From Flavobacteriaceae bacterium GF1 (GTDB lineage Bacteria; Bacteroidota; Bacteroidia; Flavobacteriales; Flavobacteriaceae): a stretch of DNA of 64,000 nucleotides. The notes beneath the pieces are model-generated. The model saw nothing but the letters and a program-made list of their open reading frames with translations, was not told where the DNA came from and did not search any database. The stretch lies in assembly GCA_009797885.1 (NCBI GenBank), contig WNKP01000011.1, forward strand, positions 62,001 through 126,000, read 5' to 3'. A program made the translations under genes and the position numbers. This document shows positions 24,867 to 32,266 of this stretch, one piece after another. Position 1 is the first letter of the stretch; each line of letters opens with the position of its first letter.

Positions 24867-25658
24867 ATGGCAAACATATCTACAATGTTTTGCATGATGA
24901 TACTGATTTCATGCAAAACCAATTCACATACTATGATTAAAACTGATTTAAAAAACGAAAATTCCAATAAACAATTAATACTTGATTTTTATTCCAAAGT
25001 GTTTGGACAAGGAAATGAGAAATTTGCCGATGCCGTAATTGCAGCTGATTACATCCAACACAATCCTACGGTAAAGACCGGAAAAACTGGATTTATGGAA
25101 TTTCTTGCCCTGTTAAAACAGATGCCGAAACCTGAGAATCCAAAGCAACCCTTTATGCGATTCATTTGTGAGGACAATTTTGTAGCTGTCCATTCACAAA
25201 TTGAATTTATGGGAAAGGAAAATGCTACAGTTGATTTTTATCGCATTGAAAACGGATTAATTTCCGAACACTGGGATGCGGTACAGGAAATTGTTGGTTC
25301 CAAACCCAAAGTCATCGGGACCGTTGCCATTGATGGTCAAGAAAATTCCGCAGTAAATAAAAAGATTGTAGCGCGTTTTGTAGAACAAGTGCTGATTGGG
25401 AAACAGACTGCTAAAACAACGGATTTCTTAGGCGATGGTCTTCATCTATCGGACTTTGAAACCGATTATGACTCATTTCGATTACATCGTGTCATTGGAG
25501 AACACAATTTTGTAATGACACAGTCCGAATTCGAGAAAGCAGGAACCCGTTTTGTTCAATATGACATGTATAGATTATCCAATGGGTCAATTGTCGAATA
25601 TTGGACAGTGCGACAAATGATTCCTGAGCATATGGCACATGCAAACGGTATGATTTAA
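24867..25658 (+). CDS. Lipoprotein with two SnoaL/NTF2-like domains, cassette gene
   Basis: 263 residues. A short signal peptide ends MILISC, so it is probably a lipoprotein. Two tandem SnoaL-like folds follow, about 30-140 (VIAADYIQHNPTVKTGK, GLISEHWDAVQEI) and 160-255 (VEQVLIGKQTAKT, GDGLHLSDFETDYDSFRLH, GSIVEYWTVRQMIPE). Each ends with the typical EHWD/EYWT strand. SnoaL-like domains are polyketide cyclases or unknown hydrolases; substrate unknown. A hairpin terminator lies 60 bases downstream. Confidence 0.75.
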   Translation: MANISTMFCMMILISCKTNSHTMIKTDLKNENSNKQLILDFYSKVFGQGNEKFADAVIAADYIQHNPTVKTGKTGFMEFLALLKQMPKPENPKQPFMRFICEDNFVAVHSQIEFMGKENATVDFYRIENGLISEHWDAVQEIVGSKPKVIGTVAIDGQENSAVNKKIVARFVEQVLIGKQTAKTTDFLGDGLHLSDFETDYDSFRLHRVIGEHNFVMTQSEFEKAGTRFVQYDMYRLSNGSIVEYWTVRQMIPEHMAHANGMI

Positions 25659-25718
25659 ATCGTAAAGTGTGATCTTGCCGAAGTAAACTTAATAAAAACG
25701 GCAGATCCTAAAAACAAT

Positions 25719-25747
25719 GGAGTGATGTGGTGCAACTACATCACTCC
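25719..25747 (+). terminator. Hairpin terminator after the SnoaL-like gene
   Basis: GGAGTGATGT pairs with ACATCACTCC (10 bp) around a 9-base loop, followed by TTTATAGTTTT. The 468-base gap 25659-26126 holds this hairpin and site 20 and no credible gene. Confidence 0.7.
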
Positions 25748-25799
25748 TTTATAGTTTTATAGCCATTCAACGATAAAATTCCCAATGTTTCATATGACC

Positions 25800-26086
25800 C
25801 ACTGATGATGTGACATTATTCATGACATTCGTATTGTTTTTTATAGGAATTCATCGGCCGCTCTACGCAGTGGTTTGCGAACACCGTTCCCAATACTTTG
25901 AAAAAAGGAATATATCGCCACTACATGATCTTATTAAAAAACGATGCCGTAGTACATAAAACTGAAAATAGGGCCAAAGGACCATAATATCGTTACAGGT
26001 TTTCACTATATTTCCCAAAGGTTCGGCATCAGCGCACCAACCTGTACACGACTCGCACAGCTATTGCACATAGCCCGGCGTTGTGC
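25800..26086 (+). repeat. attC-like site 20 (longest)
   Basis: The left part, GATGTGACATTATTCATGAC, and the adjoining 45 bases through GGAATTCATC match site 6 closely. After a long internal stretch it ends TGCACATAGCCC, GGC, core GTTGTGC (26080-26086). At about 285 bp it is larger than typical attC sites and may contain an insertion. Confidence 0.6.
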
Positions 26087-26126
26087 GTCATTTGGAATCA
26101 CTAAAAATTAACAAATTGAAGACGAT

Positions 26127-26750
26127 ATGACAGGACCAAATAAAGACATAAAATTTCCACTTGAAAATTACGACAGACTTTGTTTTTTAAAAAATGTCAT
26201 TAAAAATCCTGAAATCATTGTTGGAGATTACACGTATTATGATGATTTCGAAAATGTGGAGAATTTTGAAAAAAACGTAAAGTATCATTTTGACTTTATA
26301 GGTGACAAACTAATTATAGGGAAGTTTTGCATGATTGCATCTGACGTAAAATTTATAATGAATGGAGCAAATCATTTGACAAATTCACTTACAACTTATC
26401 CTTTTGCAATTTTTGGACATGGGTGGGAAAATGCAATGGAAGGCAAGACTTATCCTAAGAAGGGAGATATTAATATCGGTAATGACGTGTGGATCGGCTA
26501 CAACGCAACAATAATGGCAGGAGTGACTATTGGAGACGGAGCAATTATTGCTACAAACGCGACAGTAATCAAAGATGTTGAGCCCTATTCAATTGTTGGC
26601 GGGAATCCTGCAAGAGAAATTAAAAAAAGATTTTCCAAAGAGGTAATAACAAAACTATTGGAACTTGAATGGTGGAATTGGGATATTGAAAAAATCACGA
26701 AGAATGTTCAATACTTGACAGGTAACGAAATTGAAAAATTAATTGAATAA
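26127..26750 (+). CDS. CatB-type xenobiotic acetyltransferase (hexapeptide repeat), cassette gene
   Basis: 207 residues of the left-handed beta-helix xenobiotic acetyltransferase family: FCMIASDVKFIMNGANHLTN near 72-90 (His in the GANH box, followed by TTYPF), GDINIGNDVWIGYNATIMAG near 115, ATNATVIKDVEPYSIVGGNP near 145-170, and LELEWWNWDIEKI near 182. CatB enzymes acetylate chloramphenicol, and relatives modify streptogramins or sugars; the substrate here is unproven. Its cassette ends are perfectly complementary (GTTGTGCGT at 26080, ACGCACAAC at 26758). Confidence 0.88.
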   Translation: MTGPNKDIKFPLENYDRLCFLKNVIKNPEIIVGDYTYYDDFENVENFEKNVKYHFDFIGDKLIIGKFCMIASDVKFIMNGANHLTNSLTTYPFAIFGHGWENAMEGKTYPKKGDINIGNDVWIGYNATIMAGVTIGDGAIIATNATVIKDVEPYSIVGGNPAREIKKRFSKEVITKLLELEWWNWDIEKITKNVQYLTGNEIEKLIE

Positions 26751-26757
26751 AAAGCAA

Positions 26758-26819
26758 ACGCACAACTATTACCATAGAGCAAAACCCTTAGGATACGCAT
26801 CATGGCCAAACCGTATGAT
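26758..26819 (+). repeat. attC-like site 21 (compact)
   Basis: 62 bp: arm ACGCACAAC (26758-26766), degenerate inner arm TATTACCATAGAGC, inner arm GCATCATGGCC, spacer AAACC, core GTATGAT with A for the second T. The arm pairs 9/9 with the start of its own cassette and only about 2/9 with the adjacent core. Confidence 0.75.
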
Positions 26820-27115
26820 AATGTAACATTCGCCTGCTACAACCAGAAACGCGTTCCCCCTTTTTTGAGAGCATAATAGCATCGCCGCGCCATGCCATAT
26901 TACTAAAATTGTAGAATAAGAGGGCCCTTCACAAAACCCTGCAAAGTAATGTCCGCAAATGTGGACTCCTTGGTGAACAATACCATGTAGCAGTCGAAAA
27001 TCAAATGCACATGACATCGTTGAAAGGATTCGGTTTAAAAAAGGGAAAACCCTAGAAAAAATGGGAAAACGCAATACCTTTGCAAACCCTAATTTTTGAC
27101 AATAAACATTACTGC

Positions 27116-28117
27116 ATGAAGACGCTATTTACCGCACTCGTTATTACTATTTTGGTAAGCTGTTCCACTAAAAACAGCAGAACAATTGATAGTATTCTTG
27201 ATTCCTCGCTACTGGTATACCAAATATCCGGATACGACGGCCCCAAAATTGACATCAATAAAGATAGTCTGGTCCAGTTTCTTACGGCGTTGCATTACAA
27301 TATTCCGCTTTCTGACATTGAAAGTGCGCTGAAATGGGCCCCTGGGACAACGGAGCGGAACATAGGTGCCCTAATTGAAAACAAACTACTTACAAAAAAA
27401 GGGGATTACTATCAACCCAACCTCGGGATATTAACGTTGGAGCGAGGGAATCTATTGAAGGAAAAAGGCCAAAAGGTAGCCAACGAAATTGCGGACAGTA
27501 TCAACAACTGGTTACCGGAAATAAAAAGGATACATAACGAAATGAATATTTCAAAGCACCATGATTTTCGTGAATTATCCTTCTTTTATCTAAGCAATGT
27601 CCTCCTCGATAATTTTCAAATCCAGCAGGTGGAAGAGGGTTTTTTAAGCACAAAGCGACCTTTACGAAATGGAAGTCGGTATTACCTTGCCATTGTTGAA
27701 GATGCCCCTTCGAACACTACCGAACCTTTCGGAATTTATGGCAACATGGGACTTTTTTGGAATGATTCAATAGGCATTTCCGTGTATGGTAACAAACGGA
27801 TTCAATCCAATGTTGGTTGGGATAATTATGAGGACAAGACTATTTATGTTTTTGATGAAAAGGATATGCAGGTGATAAGCCGTAAAATGCCCAATGCATT
27901 TTTCCCATGCCTGCTTGATATCCTGAACAGAAACAAACCCAGTTTTGAAGCCATATACCGTGAACTGAATTTTGACAAGGAAGTTTCGTTTGAAGAATTC
28001 TTTATCTTTTGGTACCATTTTATTTACACCGAGGCGACCGATATTCTCATGGCAAAAAACAGCATTCAAAAACCGAAAGACGAAATGTTTTATTATCAGG
28101 TTGCGAAGAATTTTTAA
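27116..28117 (+). CDS. Unrecognised lipoprotein, last cassette gene
   Basis: 333 residues from the ATG at 27116 with an ITILVSC lipobox. About 25-110 looks like a helical region with a winged-helix-like pattern (LSDIESALKWAPGTTERNIG, ALIENKLLTKKGDYYQ). The C-terminal half is mixed alpha/beta with aromatic-rich stretches (SIGISVYGNKRIQSNVGWDN, FFIFWYHFIYTEATD). No known family is recognised. A TACCTTTG box (27075-27082) fits a -7 element. The 365-base gap before it holds site 21 and otherwise nothing identifiable. Confidence 0.6.
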   Translation: MKTLFTALVITILVSCSTKNSRTIDSILDSSLLVYQISGYDGPKIDINKDSLVQFLTALHYNIPLSDIESALKWAPGTTERNIGALIENKLLTKKGDYYQPNLGILTLERGNLLKEKGQKVANEIADSINNWLPEIKRIHNEMNISKHHDFRELSFFYLSNVLLDNFQIQQVEEGFLSTKRPLRNGSRYYLAIVEDAPSNTTEPFGIYGNMGLFWNDSIGISVYGNKRIQSNVGWDNYEDKTIYVFDEKDMQVISRKMPNAFFPCLLDILNRNKPSFEAIYRELNFDKEVSFEEFFIFWYHFIYTEATDILMAKNSIQKPKDEMFYYQVAKNF

Positions 28118-28123
28118 GCATTA

Positions 28124-28161
28124 AAGCCGGTGCAATGGTCTGTCTATCCATAGCGTTGCCC
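28124..28161 (+). repeat. attC-like remnant 22 (right end of array)
   Basis: GCCGGTGCAATGG, then CTATCCATAGC and GTTGCCC. The spacing is short and the loop is nearly gone, but order and core resemble the other sites. It is the last such sequence before the converging moxR gene. Confidence 0.45.
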
Positions 28162-28186
28162 TAAAAAGATGGGAGGGAATTCGATA

Positions 28187-29143
28187 TTATTCCAATAATT
28201 GGGAAATCAAGTCATCCTCGGAAATTCCTTCAGCCTCTGCCTTATAATTTTTGAGGATCCTATGCCTTAGGATACCATGGGCCACTGCTTTTATATTCTC
28301 AATATCCGGGGAATACTTGCCATTGACAACAGCGTGCGCCTTTGCGGCCATGACCAAATTTTGGGATGCCCGTGGTCCCGCTCCCCAATCCACGTAATTC
28401 TTCACAAATTCCGAAGCCGAACCCAAATCGGGACGGGTCTTATTGACCAGTCGTACCGTATAGTCCACAACATTGTCCGCCACGGGGACCCTTCTAATCA
28501 ACTGTTGTACTTCTTTTATGCCATCGGCACTAAAGAGTGTATTAAGGTTCACCGATTTATCCGTGGTCGTGGACTTGACCACTTCAATCTCTTCCTCAAT
28601 GGAGGGATAGGACAATTTAATGGCGAACATAAAACGATCCAATTGGGCTTCTGGCAGTGGATAGGTACCTTCTTGTTCAATAGGGTTTTGTGTGGCCAGA
28701 ACAAAATAAGGGAGTTCCAGTTTATATTGATGTCCAGCAACGGTTACGGCCCTTTCCTGCATGGCTTCCAATAGGGCAGCCTGTGTTTTGGGCGGGGTCC
28801 GGTTGATCTCATCTGCCAGAATGATATTGGCAAAAATGGGGCCTTTGATGAACTTAAAATTCCGATTTTGGTCCAAAACCTCGCTTCCCAAAATATCACT
28901 GGGCATTAAGTCGGGCGTGAACTGTATTCTCTTGAAGTCCAAGCCCAATGTCTGGGCTATGGTATTTACCATCAAGGTTTTTGCCAAACCGGGAACTCCA
29001 ATAAGCAAGGAATGCCCCCCGGTATAAATGGATAAAAGAATTTGTTCTATGACCTGTTCTTGGCCAATGATTACCTTACCAATCTCCTGTTTTAAATCAC
29101 TATGTTTTTGGACAAGGTCTTGGACGGCAGTAACGTCGGACAT
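28187..29143 (-). CDS. MoxR-family AAA+ ATPase
   Basis: 318 residues with MoxR features: Walker A LLIGVPGLAKTLMV near 57, the IQFTPDLMPSDILGSEVLD stretch near 97, Walker B ILADEINRTPPKTQAALLEA near 130, sensor 1 FVLATQNPIEQEGTYPLPEA near 170, and an ASQNLVMAAKAHAVV lid near 285. MoxR ATPases act as chaperones maturing metal-dependent or von Willebrand-A proteins. It starts 1 base after the stop of the SurA-like gene in the same direction. A DUF58 or VWA partner, usually next, is absent here because the cassette array begins. Confidence 0.93.
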   Translation of the reverse strand: MSDVTAVQDLVQKHSDLKQEIGKVIIGQEQVIEQILLSIYTGGHSLLIGVPGLAKTLMVNTIAQTLGLDFKRIQFTPDLMPSDILGSEVLDQNRNFKFIKGPIFANIILADEINRTPPKTQAALLEAMQERAVTVAGHQYKLELPYFVLATQNPIEQEGTYPLPEAQLDRFMFAIKLSYPSIEEEIEVVKSTTTDKSVNLNTLFSADGIKEVQQLIRRVPVADNVVDYTVRLVNKTRPDLGSASEFVKNYVDWGAGPRASQNLVMAAKAHAVVNGKYSPDIENIKAVAHGILRHRILKNYKAEAEGISEDDLISQLLE

Positions 29144-29144
29144 A

Positions 29145-30545
29145 TTATTGCTTTAGCCAGTTATTGGAAAAATTACAGCTTTTGTTGTCATCGTCGACTA
29201 GAATATAGGTATCATCAATCCTTTCGGCCATCCATTCCCTCACCGCCTTAAATTGTTTGTCCCGCATGGCCAATTCCTGAATTTTGATGTAATCCCGGGC
29301 AAAATCGGCCTTATGCTCATCATACCGATTGGTAATCTGCATAATTTTGAATTTGGGTGGTCCTCCCCGAGGGTCATCCTCTTTTATGGGCCTTGAAATC
29401 TCACCGTCCTTTAAATTCCTGACCTGATTGTACAGTGAGGGATCCATTTTGGTCAATTCAAACTTAGAGTCGAAATTAATGGGATTTCGCAATAGTCCGC
29501 CATCAAATTTCGTTTCCTTTTCGTCTGAAAAATTACGGGCGCCTTCGTCAAAACTATATTTTCCATCCAAAATATGTTGGCGAATGGTATCCAGCTCCTT
29601 AGCGGCCTCTTCCATAGCCTTTCTTGAGATTTCCGGTATCATCAAGATATGTCGTAAATCCCTTTCCTGACCACGGATTTTTTCCATTTTTATGATATGG
29701 TATCCAAAATCCGTTTCAAAAGGTTCGGATATCTCCCCTTCCTGTAAACTAAAGGCGATATCCTTAAATTCCTTAACGAACGGGGTCTCCCTCGTCATAC
29801 TATAGAAACCGCCCTTTGATTTTGAACCTGGGTCCTGTGAGTACAAAATGGCCTTTACATTAAAACTGGCGTCGTTTTCCAGGACATCCTGTTTAATTTC
29901 CTTAAGCCTATTGATGACTTTAAGCTTTTCCTCTTCCGATGGTTTGGGTTGTTTCACGATTTGGGATATCTCCAATTCCGCACCGAACACCGGTCTTTCA
30001 TCTTCTGGGATTCGATAAAAGAACTGCCTTACTTCTTCCGGGGTGACCTCAATATCCTCAACTACTTTGGATTGCATCCTTTCGGATAACATTCTCAGTT
30101 TGTTGATTTCAAAAAGCTCCTGCCTAAAGCTTTCCAAGTCTGTCTTTTTGTAATATTTCAGCATTTTATCAACACTGCCTATTTGAGAGGTCAACTGTTG
30201 TATCTGCCGATCGGAGGTAGCGTTCACCTGGTCATCGGATACCAAGAGACTGTCCTGCACCGCTTGGTGGGCATACAACCTATCCTCCATTAACTTACCC
30301 AATAACTGGCAATTGGTCACATCTTCCGTAGAAGCCCCTTGGCTTTTTAAGTCGATCAAGGTTTTCTCAATATCGGAATCCAGAATCACATAATCCCCAA
30401 CCACTGCCGCAATACCGTCCAGTTTTGCCATGTTCCGGGAAACCGTGGTATCCGTGGCTACACTGGCTTCATTCAATCCTTCCCCTTCTTGTGCAAAAAC
30501 CATACTCCCTGCCAATAAGAAGCCCCACATTAATTTCCTACTCAT
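29145..30545 (-). CDS. SurA-like periplasmic peptidyl-prolyl isomerase
   Basis: 466 residues from the ATG at 30545, which overlaps the end of the upstream isomerase gene by 8 bases; an ATG at 30554 is also possible. Signal peptide (LMWGFLLAGSMVFAQ), a SurA N-terminal-like region (AVVGDYVILDSDIEKTLIDL), then two parvulin-type domains (about 170-290 with SKSKGGFYSMTRETPFVKEF and GYHIIKMEKIRGQERD; about 290-405 with EKETKFDGGLLRN). SurA helps outer-membrane proteins fold. The operon order PPIase lipoprotein, SurA-like, moxR suggests a shared envelope-quality role. Confidence 0.88.
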   Translation of the reverse strand: MSRKLMWGFLLAGSMVFAQEGEGLNEASVATDTTVSRNMAKLDGIAAVVGDYVILDSDIEKTLIDLKSQGASTEDVTNCQLLGKLMEDRLYAHQAVQDSLLVSDDQVNATSDRQIQQLTSQIGSVDKMLKYYKKTDLESFRQELFEINKLRMLSERMQSKVVEDIEVTPEEVRQFFYRIPEDERPVFGAELEISQIVKQPKPSEEEKLKVINRLKEIKQDVLENDASFNVKAILYSQDPGSKSKGGFYSMTRETPFVKEFKDIAFSLQEGEISEPFETDFGYHIIKMEKIRGQERDLRHILMIPEISRKAMEEAAKELDTIRQHILDGKYSFDEGARNFSDEKETKFDGGLLRNPINFDSKFELTKMDPSLYNQVRNLKDGEISRPIKEDDPRGGPPKFKIMQITNRYDEHKADFARDYIKIQELAMRDKQFKAVREWMAERIDDTYILVDDDNKSCNFSNNWLKQ

Positions 30546-31419
30546 TATTTCCATAGATTTCAAATTCACTTTTTTTAATGGCTTCATCCAAAATATCACT
30601 TTCCAGTTTCCGTATTCTTTCCAGTCGTCTCCTATTCAATATGATCTGCCTTATATTAGGTTCAATATAACTCAGGGGAGCTACATCATTAACCTCCAAT
30701 ACATTGGTAACCTTGCCCAAATATACCCCCAAGGAATCCTGTAATTCAAAAAATTGTGATTTCTTTAAGTACCGCTCTTCATTGGCATAGTCTATGGCAG
30801 GTATCTCTGCCATCACTCTGGGCGCACTGACCCAAACAGAATCGTTTAAATGCAACTTTTTAAACTGGACCGCTATGGAATCCAGGAATGCTTTATCCTC
30901 TTCACTGTAATTCTTCATTTTATCCACCACTTGTTGCTGGTTCAAAAATTGTCTTGGTAACACTGCAAAACGGAGCTGGACCAACTTCTCATCCAGTTTA
31001 AAGTTTTCTTTTTGTGTTTCATAAAACTCCTGTAACTGTTGGGCGGTAATTGTAGTGTCCTGGGATTGTCGCACCAATGCTTCCAAATAGGCTTTGGTGT
31101 ACAGGTCCGCCCTATAGTCCGCAACCAATTGGTCAAATTCGGCAAGTTTTTCCTCGGGGAGGTTTATTTTGGATTTGGACAACAACAACTGCTTGGAAGC
31201 CCAATTGTTGATATAGTTCACCACAAGGGCCGCACTGTCCTGTGGGGACATGTCCCGGGTAATCAAGGACCTTAAATCGTCCTTATACAAATAACTGTCC
31301 CCTACTCGGGCCAAAGCCACCTGATCTTCATTCCCATTAAAATAGTCGCCACATGACAACGAAAGAAGACCACAAAAAATGACGATTGACCACAGAATTA
31401 TATTCCTCCTCAAAAGCAT
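30538..31419 (-). CDS. Peptidyl-prolyl isomerase-related lipoprotein
   Basis: 293 residues. Signal peptide with LLSLSC lipobox; the region ALARVGDSYLYKDDLRSL near 35 matches the start of SurA/PrsA chaperone domains. It has long helices with Q/E-rich segments, but I see no complete parvulin catalytic core, so it may be a chaperone only. It is first in the operon with the SurA-like and moxR genes and has a consensus promoter directly upstream. Confidence 0.72.
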   Translation of the reverse strand: MLLRRNIILWSIVIFCGLLSLSCGDYFNGNEDQVALARVGDSYLYKDDLRSLITRDMSPQDSAALVVNYINNWASKQLLLSKSKINLPEEKLAEFDQLVADYRADLYTKAYLEALVRQSQDTTITAQQLQEFYETQKENFKLDEKLVQLRFAVLPRQFLNQQQVVDKMKNYSEEDKAFLDSIAVQFKKLHLNDSVWVSAPRVMAEIPAIDYANEERYLKKSQFFELQDSLGVYLGKVTNVLEVNDVAPLSYIEPNIRQIILNRRRLERIRKLESDILDEAIKKSEFEIYGNNE

Positions 31420-31423
31420 TGCA

Positions 31424-31453
31424 CAAAAATAACAATAACTTAAAGGATCACAA
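31424..31453 (-). promoter_or_regulatory. Bacteroidota-type promoter of the PPIase-SurA-moxR operon
   Basis: On the minus strand TTG (31451-31453), exactly 19 bases, then TATTTTTG (31424-31431). The start codon follows 4 bases later, giving a nearly leaderless transcript. Confidence 0.75.
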
Positions 31454-31478
31454 GTCTATCGTAGTTAACTATGGATTT

Positions 31479-31507
31479 TTGAGCTATACTGTAAATCAAT
31501 ATCTTAG
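31479..31507 (+). promoter_or_regulatory. Bacteroidota-type promoter of the SRPBCC/serine hydrolase cluster
   Basis: TTG (31479-31481), 18 bases, TATCTTAG (31500-31507), one base off the TAnnTTTG consensus, 25 bases before the ATG at 31533. Confidence 0.55.
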
Positions 31508-31532
31508 CAAAACCTAACTAAAGCTAACTACA

Positions 31533-31985
31533 ATGAAATACACTACTGAAGTCCTGGTTGACCTGCCAAGGGACGAATTCATCACAAAGTTGGACAACCC
31601 GGACAATATGAAGCACTGGATGCGTGGATTGCTTGCCTATGACGTAATTTCCGGGGAAACAGGGCAAGAGGGTGCCCAAATGAACATGAAATTTAAAATG
31701 GGCAAACGCGATATGGAAATGGTGGAAACCATCATCAAACGAAATATGCCCGAGGAATTTCACGCCACCTACGATACCAAGGGAGTACATAACATCCAAA
31801 AGAACTTCTTTAAAGAAGAAAATGGAAAGACCCGATGGATTTCGGAAAGTGAATTCCAATTTGAGGGCTTTGGCATGAAACTTATGGCTTTTCTTATGCC
31901 CGGTGCCTTTAAAAAACAGTCCAAAAAATACGCGGAAGATTTTAAAAACTTTGCCGAAAAAGGGATTTCGGTCCTAAACAAATAG
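31533..31985 (+). CDS. SRPBCC-family protein
   Basis: 150 residues of the START/polyketide-cyclase-like fold: TEVLVDLPRDEFITKLDNPD, MKHWMRGLLAYDVISGE, MKFKMGKRDMEMVETIIKR and the C-terminal helix KKQSKKYAEDFKNFAEKG. Probably binds a hydrophobic ligand. First of four closely packed plus-strand genes, the next starting 6 bases later. Confidence 0.8.
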   Translation: MKYTTEVLVDLPRDEFITKLDNPDNMKHWMRGLLAYDVISGETGQEGAQMNMKFKMGKRDMEMVETIIKRNMPEEFHATYDTKGVHNIQKNFFKEENGKTRWISESEFQFEGFGMKLMAFLMPGAFKKQSKKYAEDFKNFAEKGISVLNK

Positions 31986-31991
31986 CACCCA

Positions 31992-32255
31992 ATGAAAGCA
32001 TCCCTTCTTGATAGAAAGATAAAATTACTCTGGGATTTTAAAGGTCTCGCCTCCGAAAAGACGGCCGAACATTATGCCAAGCACCTTAAGGAATATGTTT
32101 TTAATGAGGAATTGAAATACAATATTGTTGGCCATCAGAAGATAAACGGAACGCACAGCATCGTATTTTTGGTAGTTGCCGAATTTGAGATGCCCCAAGT
32201 GCGGGACGATTTAAAACCGCATCGCGGAGAACTGTATTTGGATAAAAACCTTTAG
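31992..32255 (+). CDS. Small hypothetical cytoplasmic protein
   Basis: 87 residues, no signal. Mixed alpha/beta, with DFKGLASEKTAEHYAKHLKE followed by NGTHSIVFLVVAEFEMPQVR. It may be a compact ferredoxin-like fold, but I recognise no family. Packed between the SRPBCC and serine hydrolase genes (6 and 11 bases), so it is likely translated with them. Confidence 0.65.
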   Translation: MKASLLDRKIKLLWDFKGLASEKTAEHYAKHLKEYVFNEELKYNIVGHQKINGTHSIVFLVVAEFEMPQVRDDLKPHRGELYLDKNL

Positions 32256-32266
32256 CATACGTGCCC

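Larger units (their letters stand above)
8650..28161 (+). mobile_element. Integron-like gene-cassette array without integrase (CALIN-like)
   Basis: About 19.5 kb of small accessory genes, nearly all on the plus strand, separated by roughly 20 imperfect copies of an attC-like site. Each site reads: outer arm ending AAC, inner arm close to GGCTATAATTCATTGC, a variable loop, inner arm close to AATCATAGCC, GAGACC, then GTT and a variable outer arm. The bases after GTT are complementary to the AAC-ending arm at the other end of the same cassette, as expected if each cassette was once a circle. No tyrosine recombinase or attI is visible. The class assignment as a true integron is inferred; the site structure is seen directly. 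Each site is listed separately. Confidence 0.75.

Noticed and set aside
26769-27074. 101-codon minus-strand ORF upstream of the last cassette lipoprotein
   Set aside because: No ribosome-binding or promoter signal, its 3' part is site 21, and the predicted sequence looks random.
8650-28161. CRISPR array
   Set aside because: The repeats are 34-290 bp, imperfect and irregularly spaced by whole genes, not short identical repeats with uniform spacers, and no cas gene is present.
8650-28161. Insertion sequence or prophage origin of the region
   Set aside because: No transposase, integrase, structural phage gene or target duplication was found; unrelated single genes with their own sites fit cassettes better.
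28277-28774. 165-codon plus-strand ORF opposite moxR
   Set aside because: Antisense shadow with no recognisable features, contradicted by intact AAA+ motifs on the minus strand.
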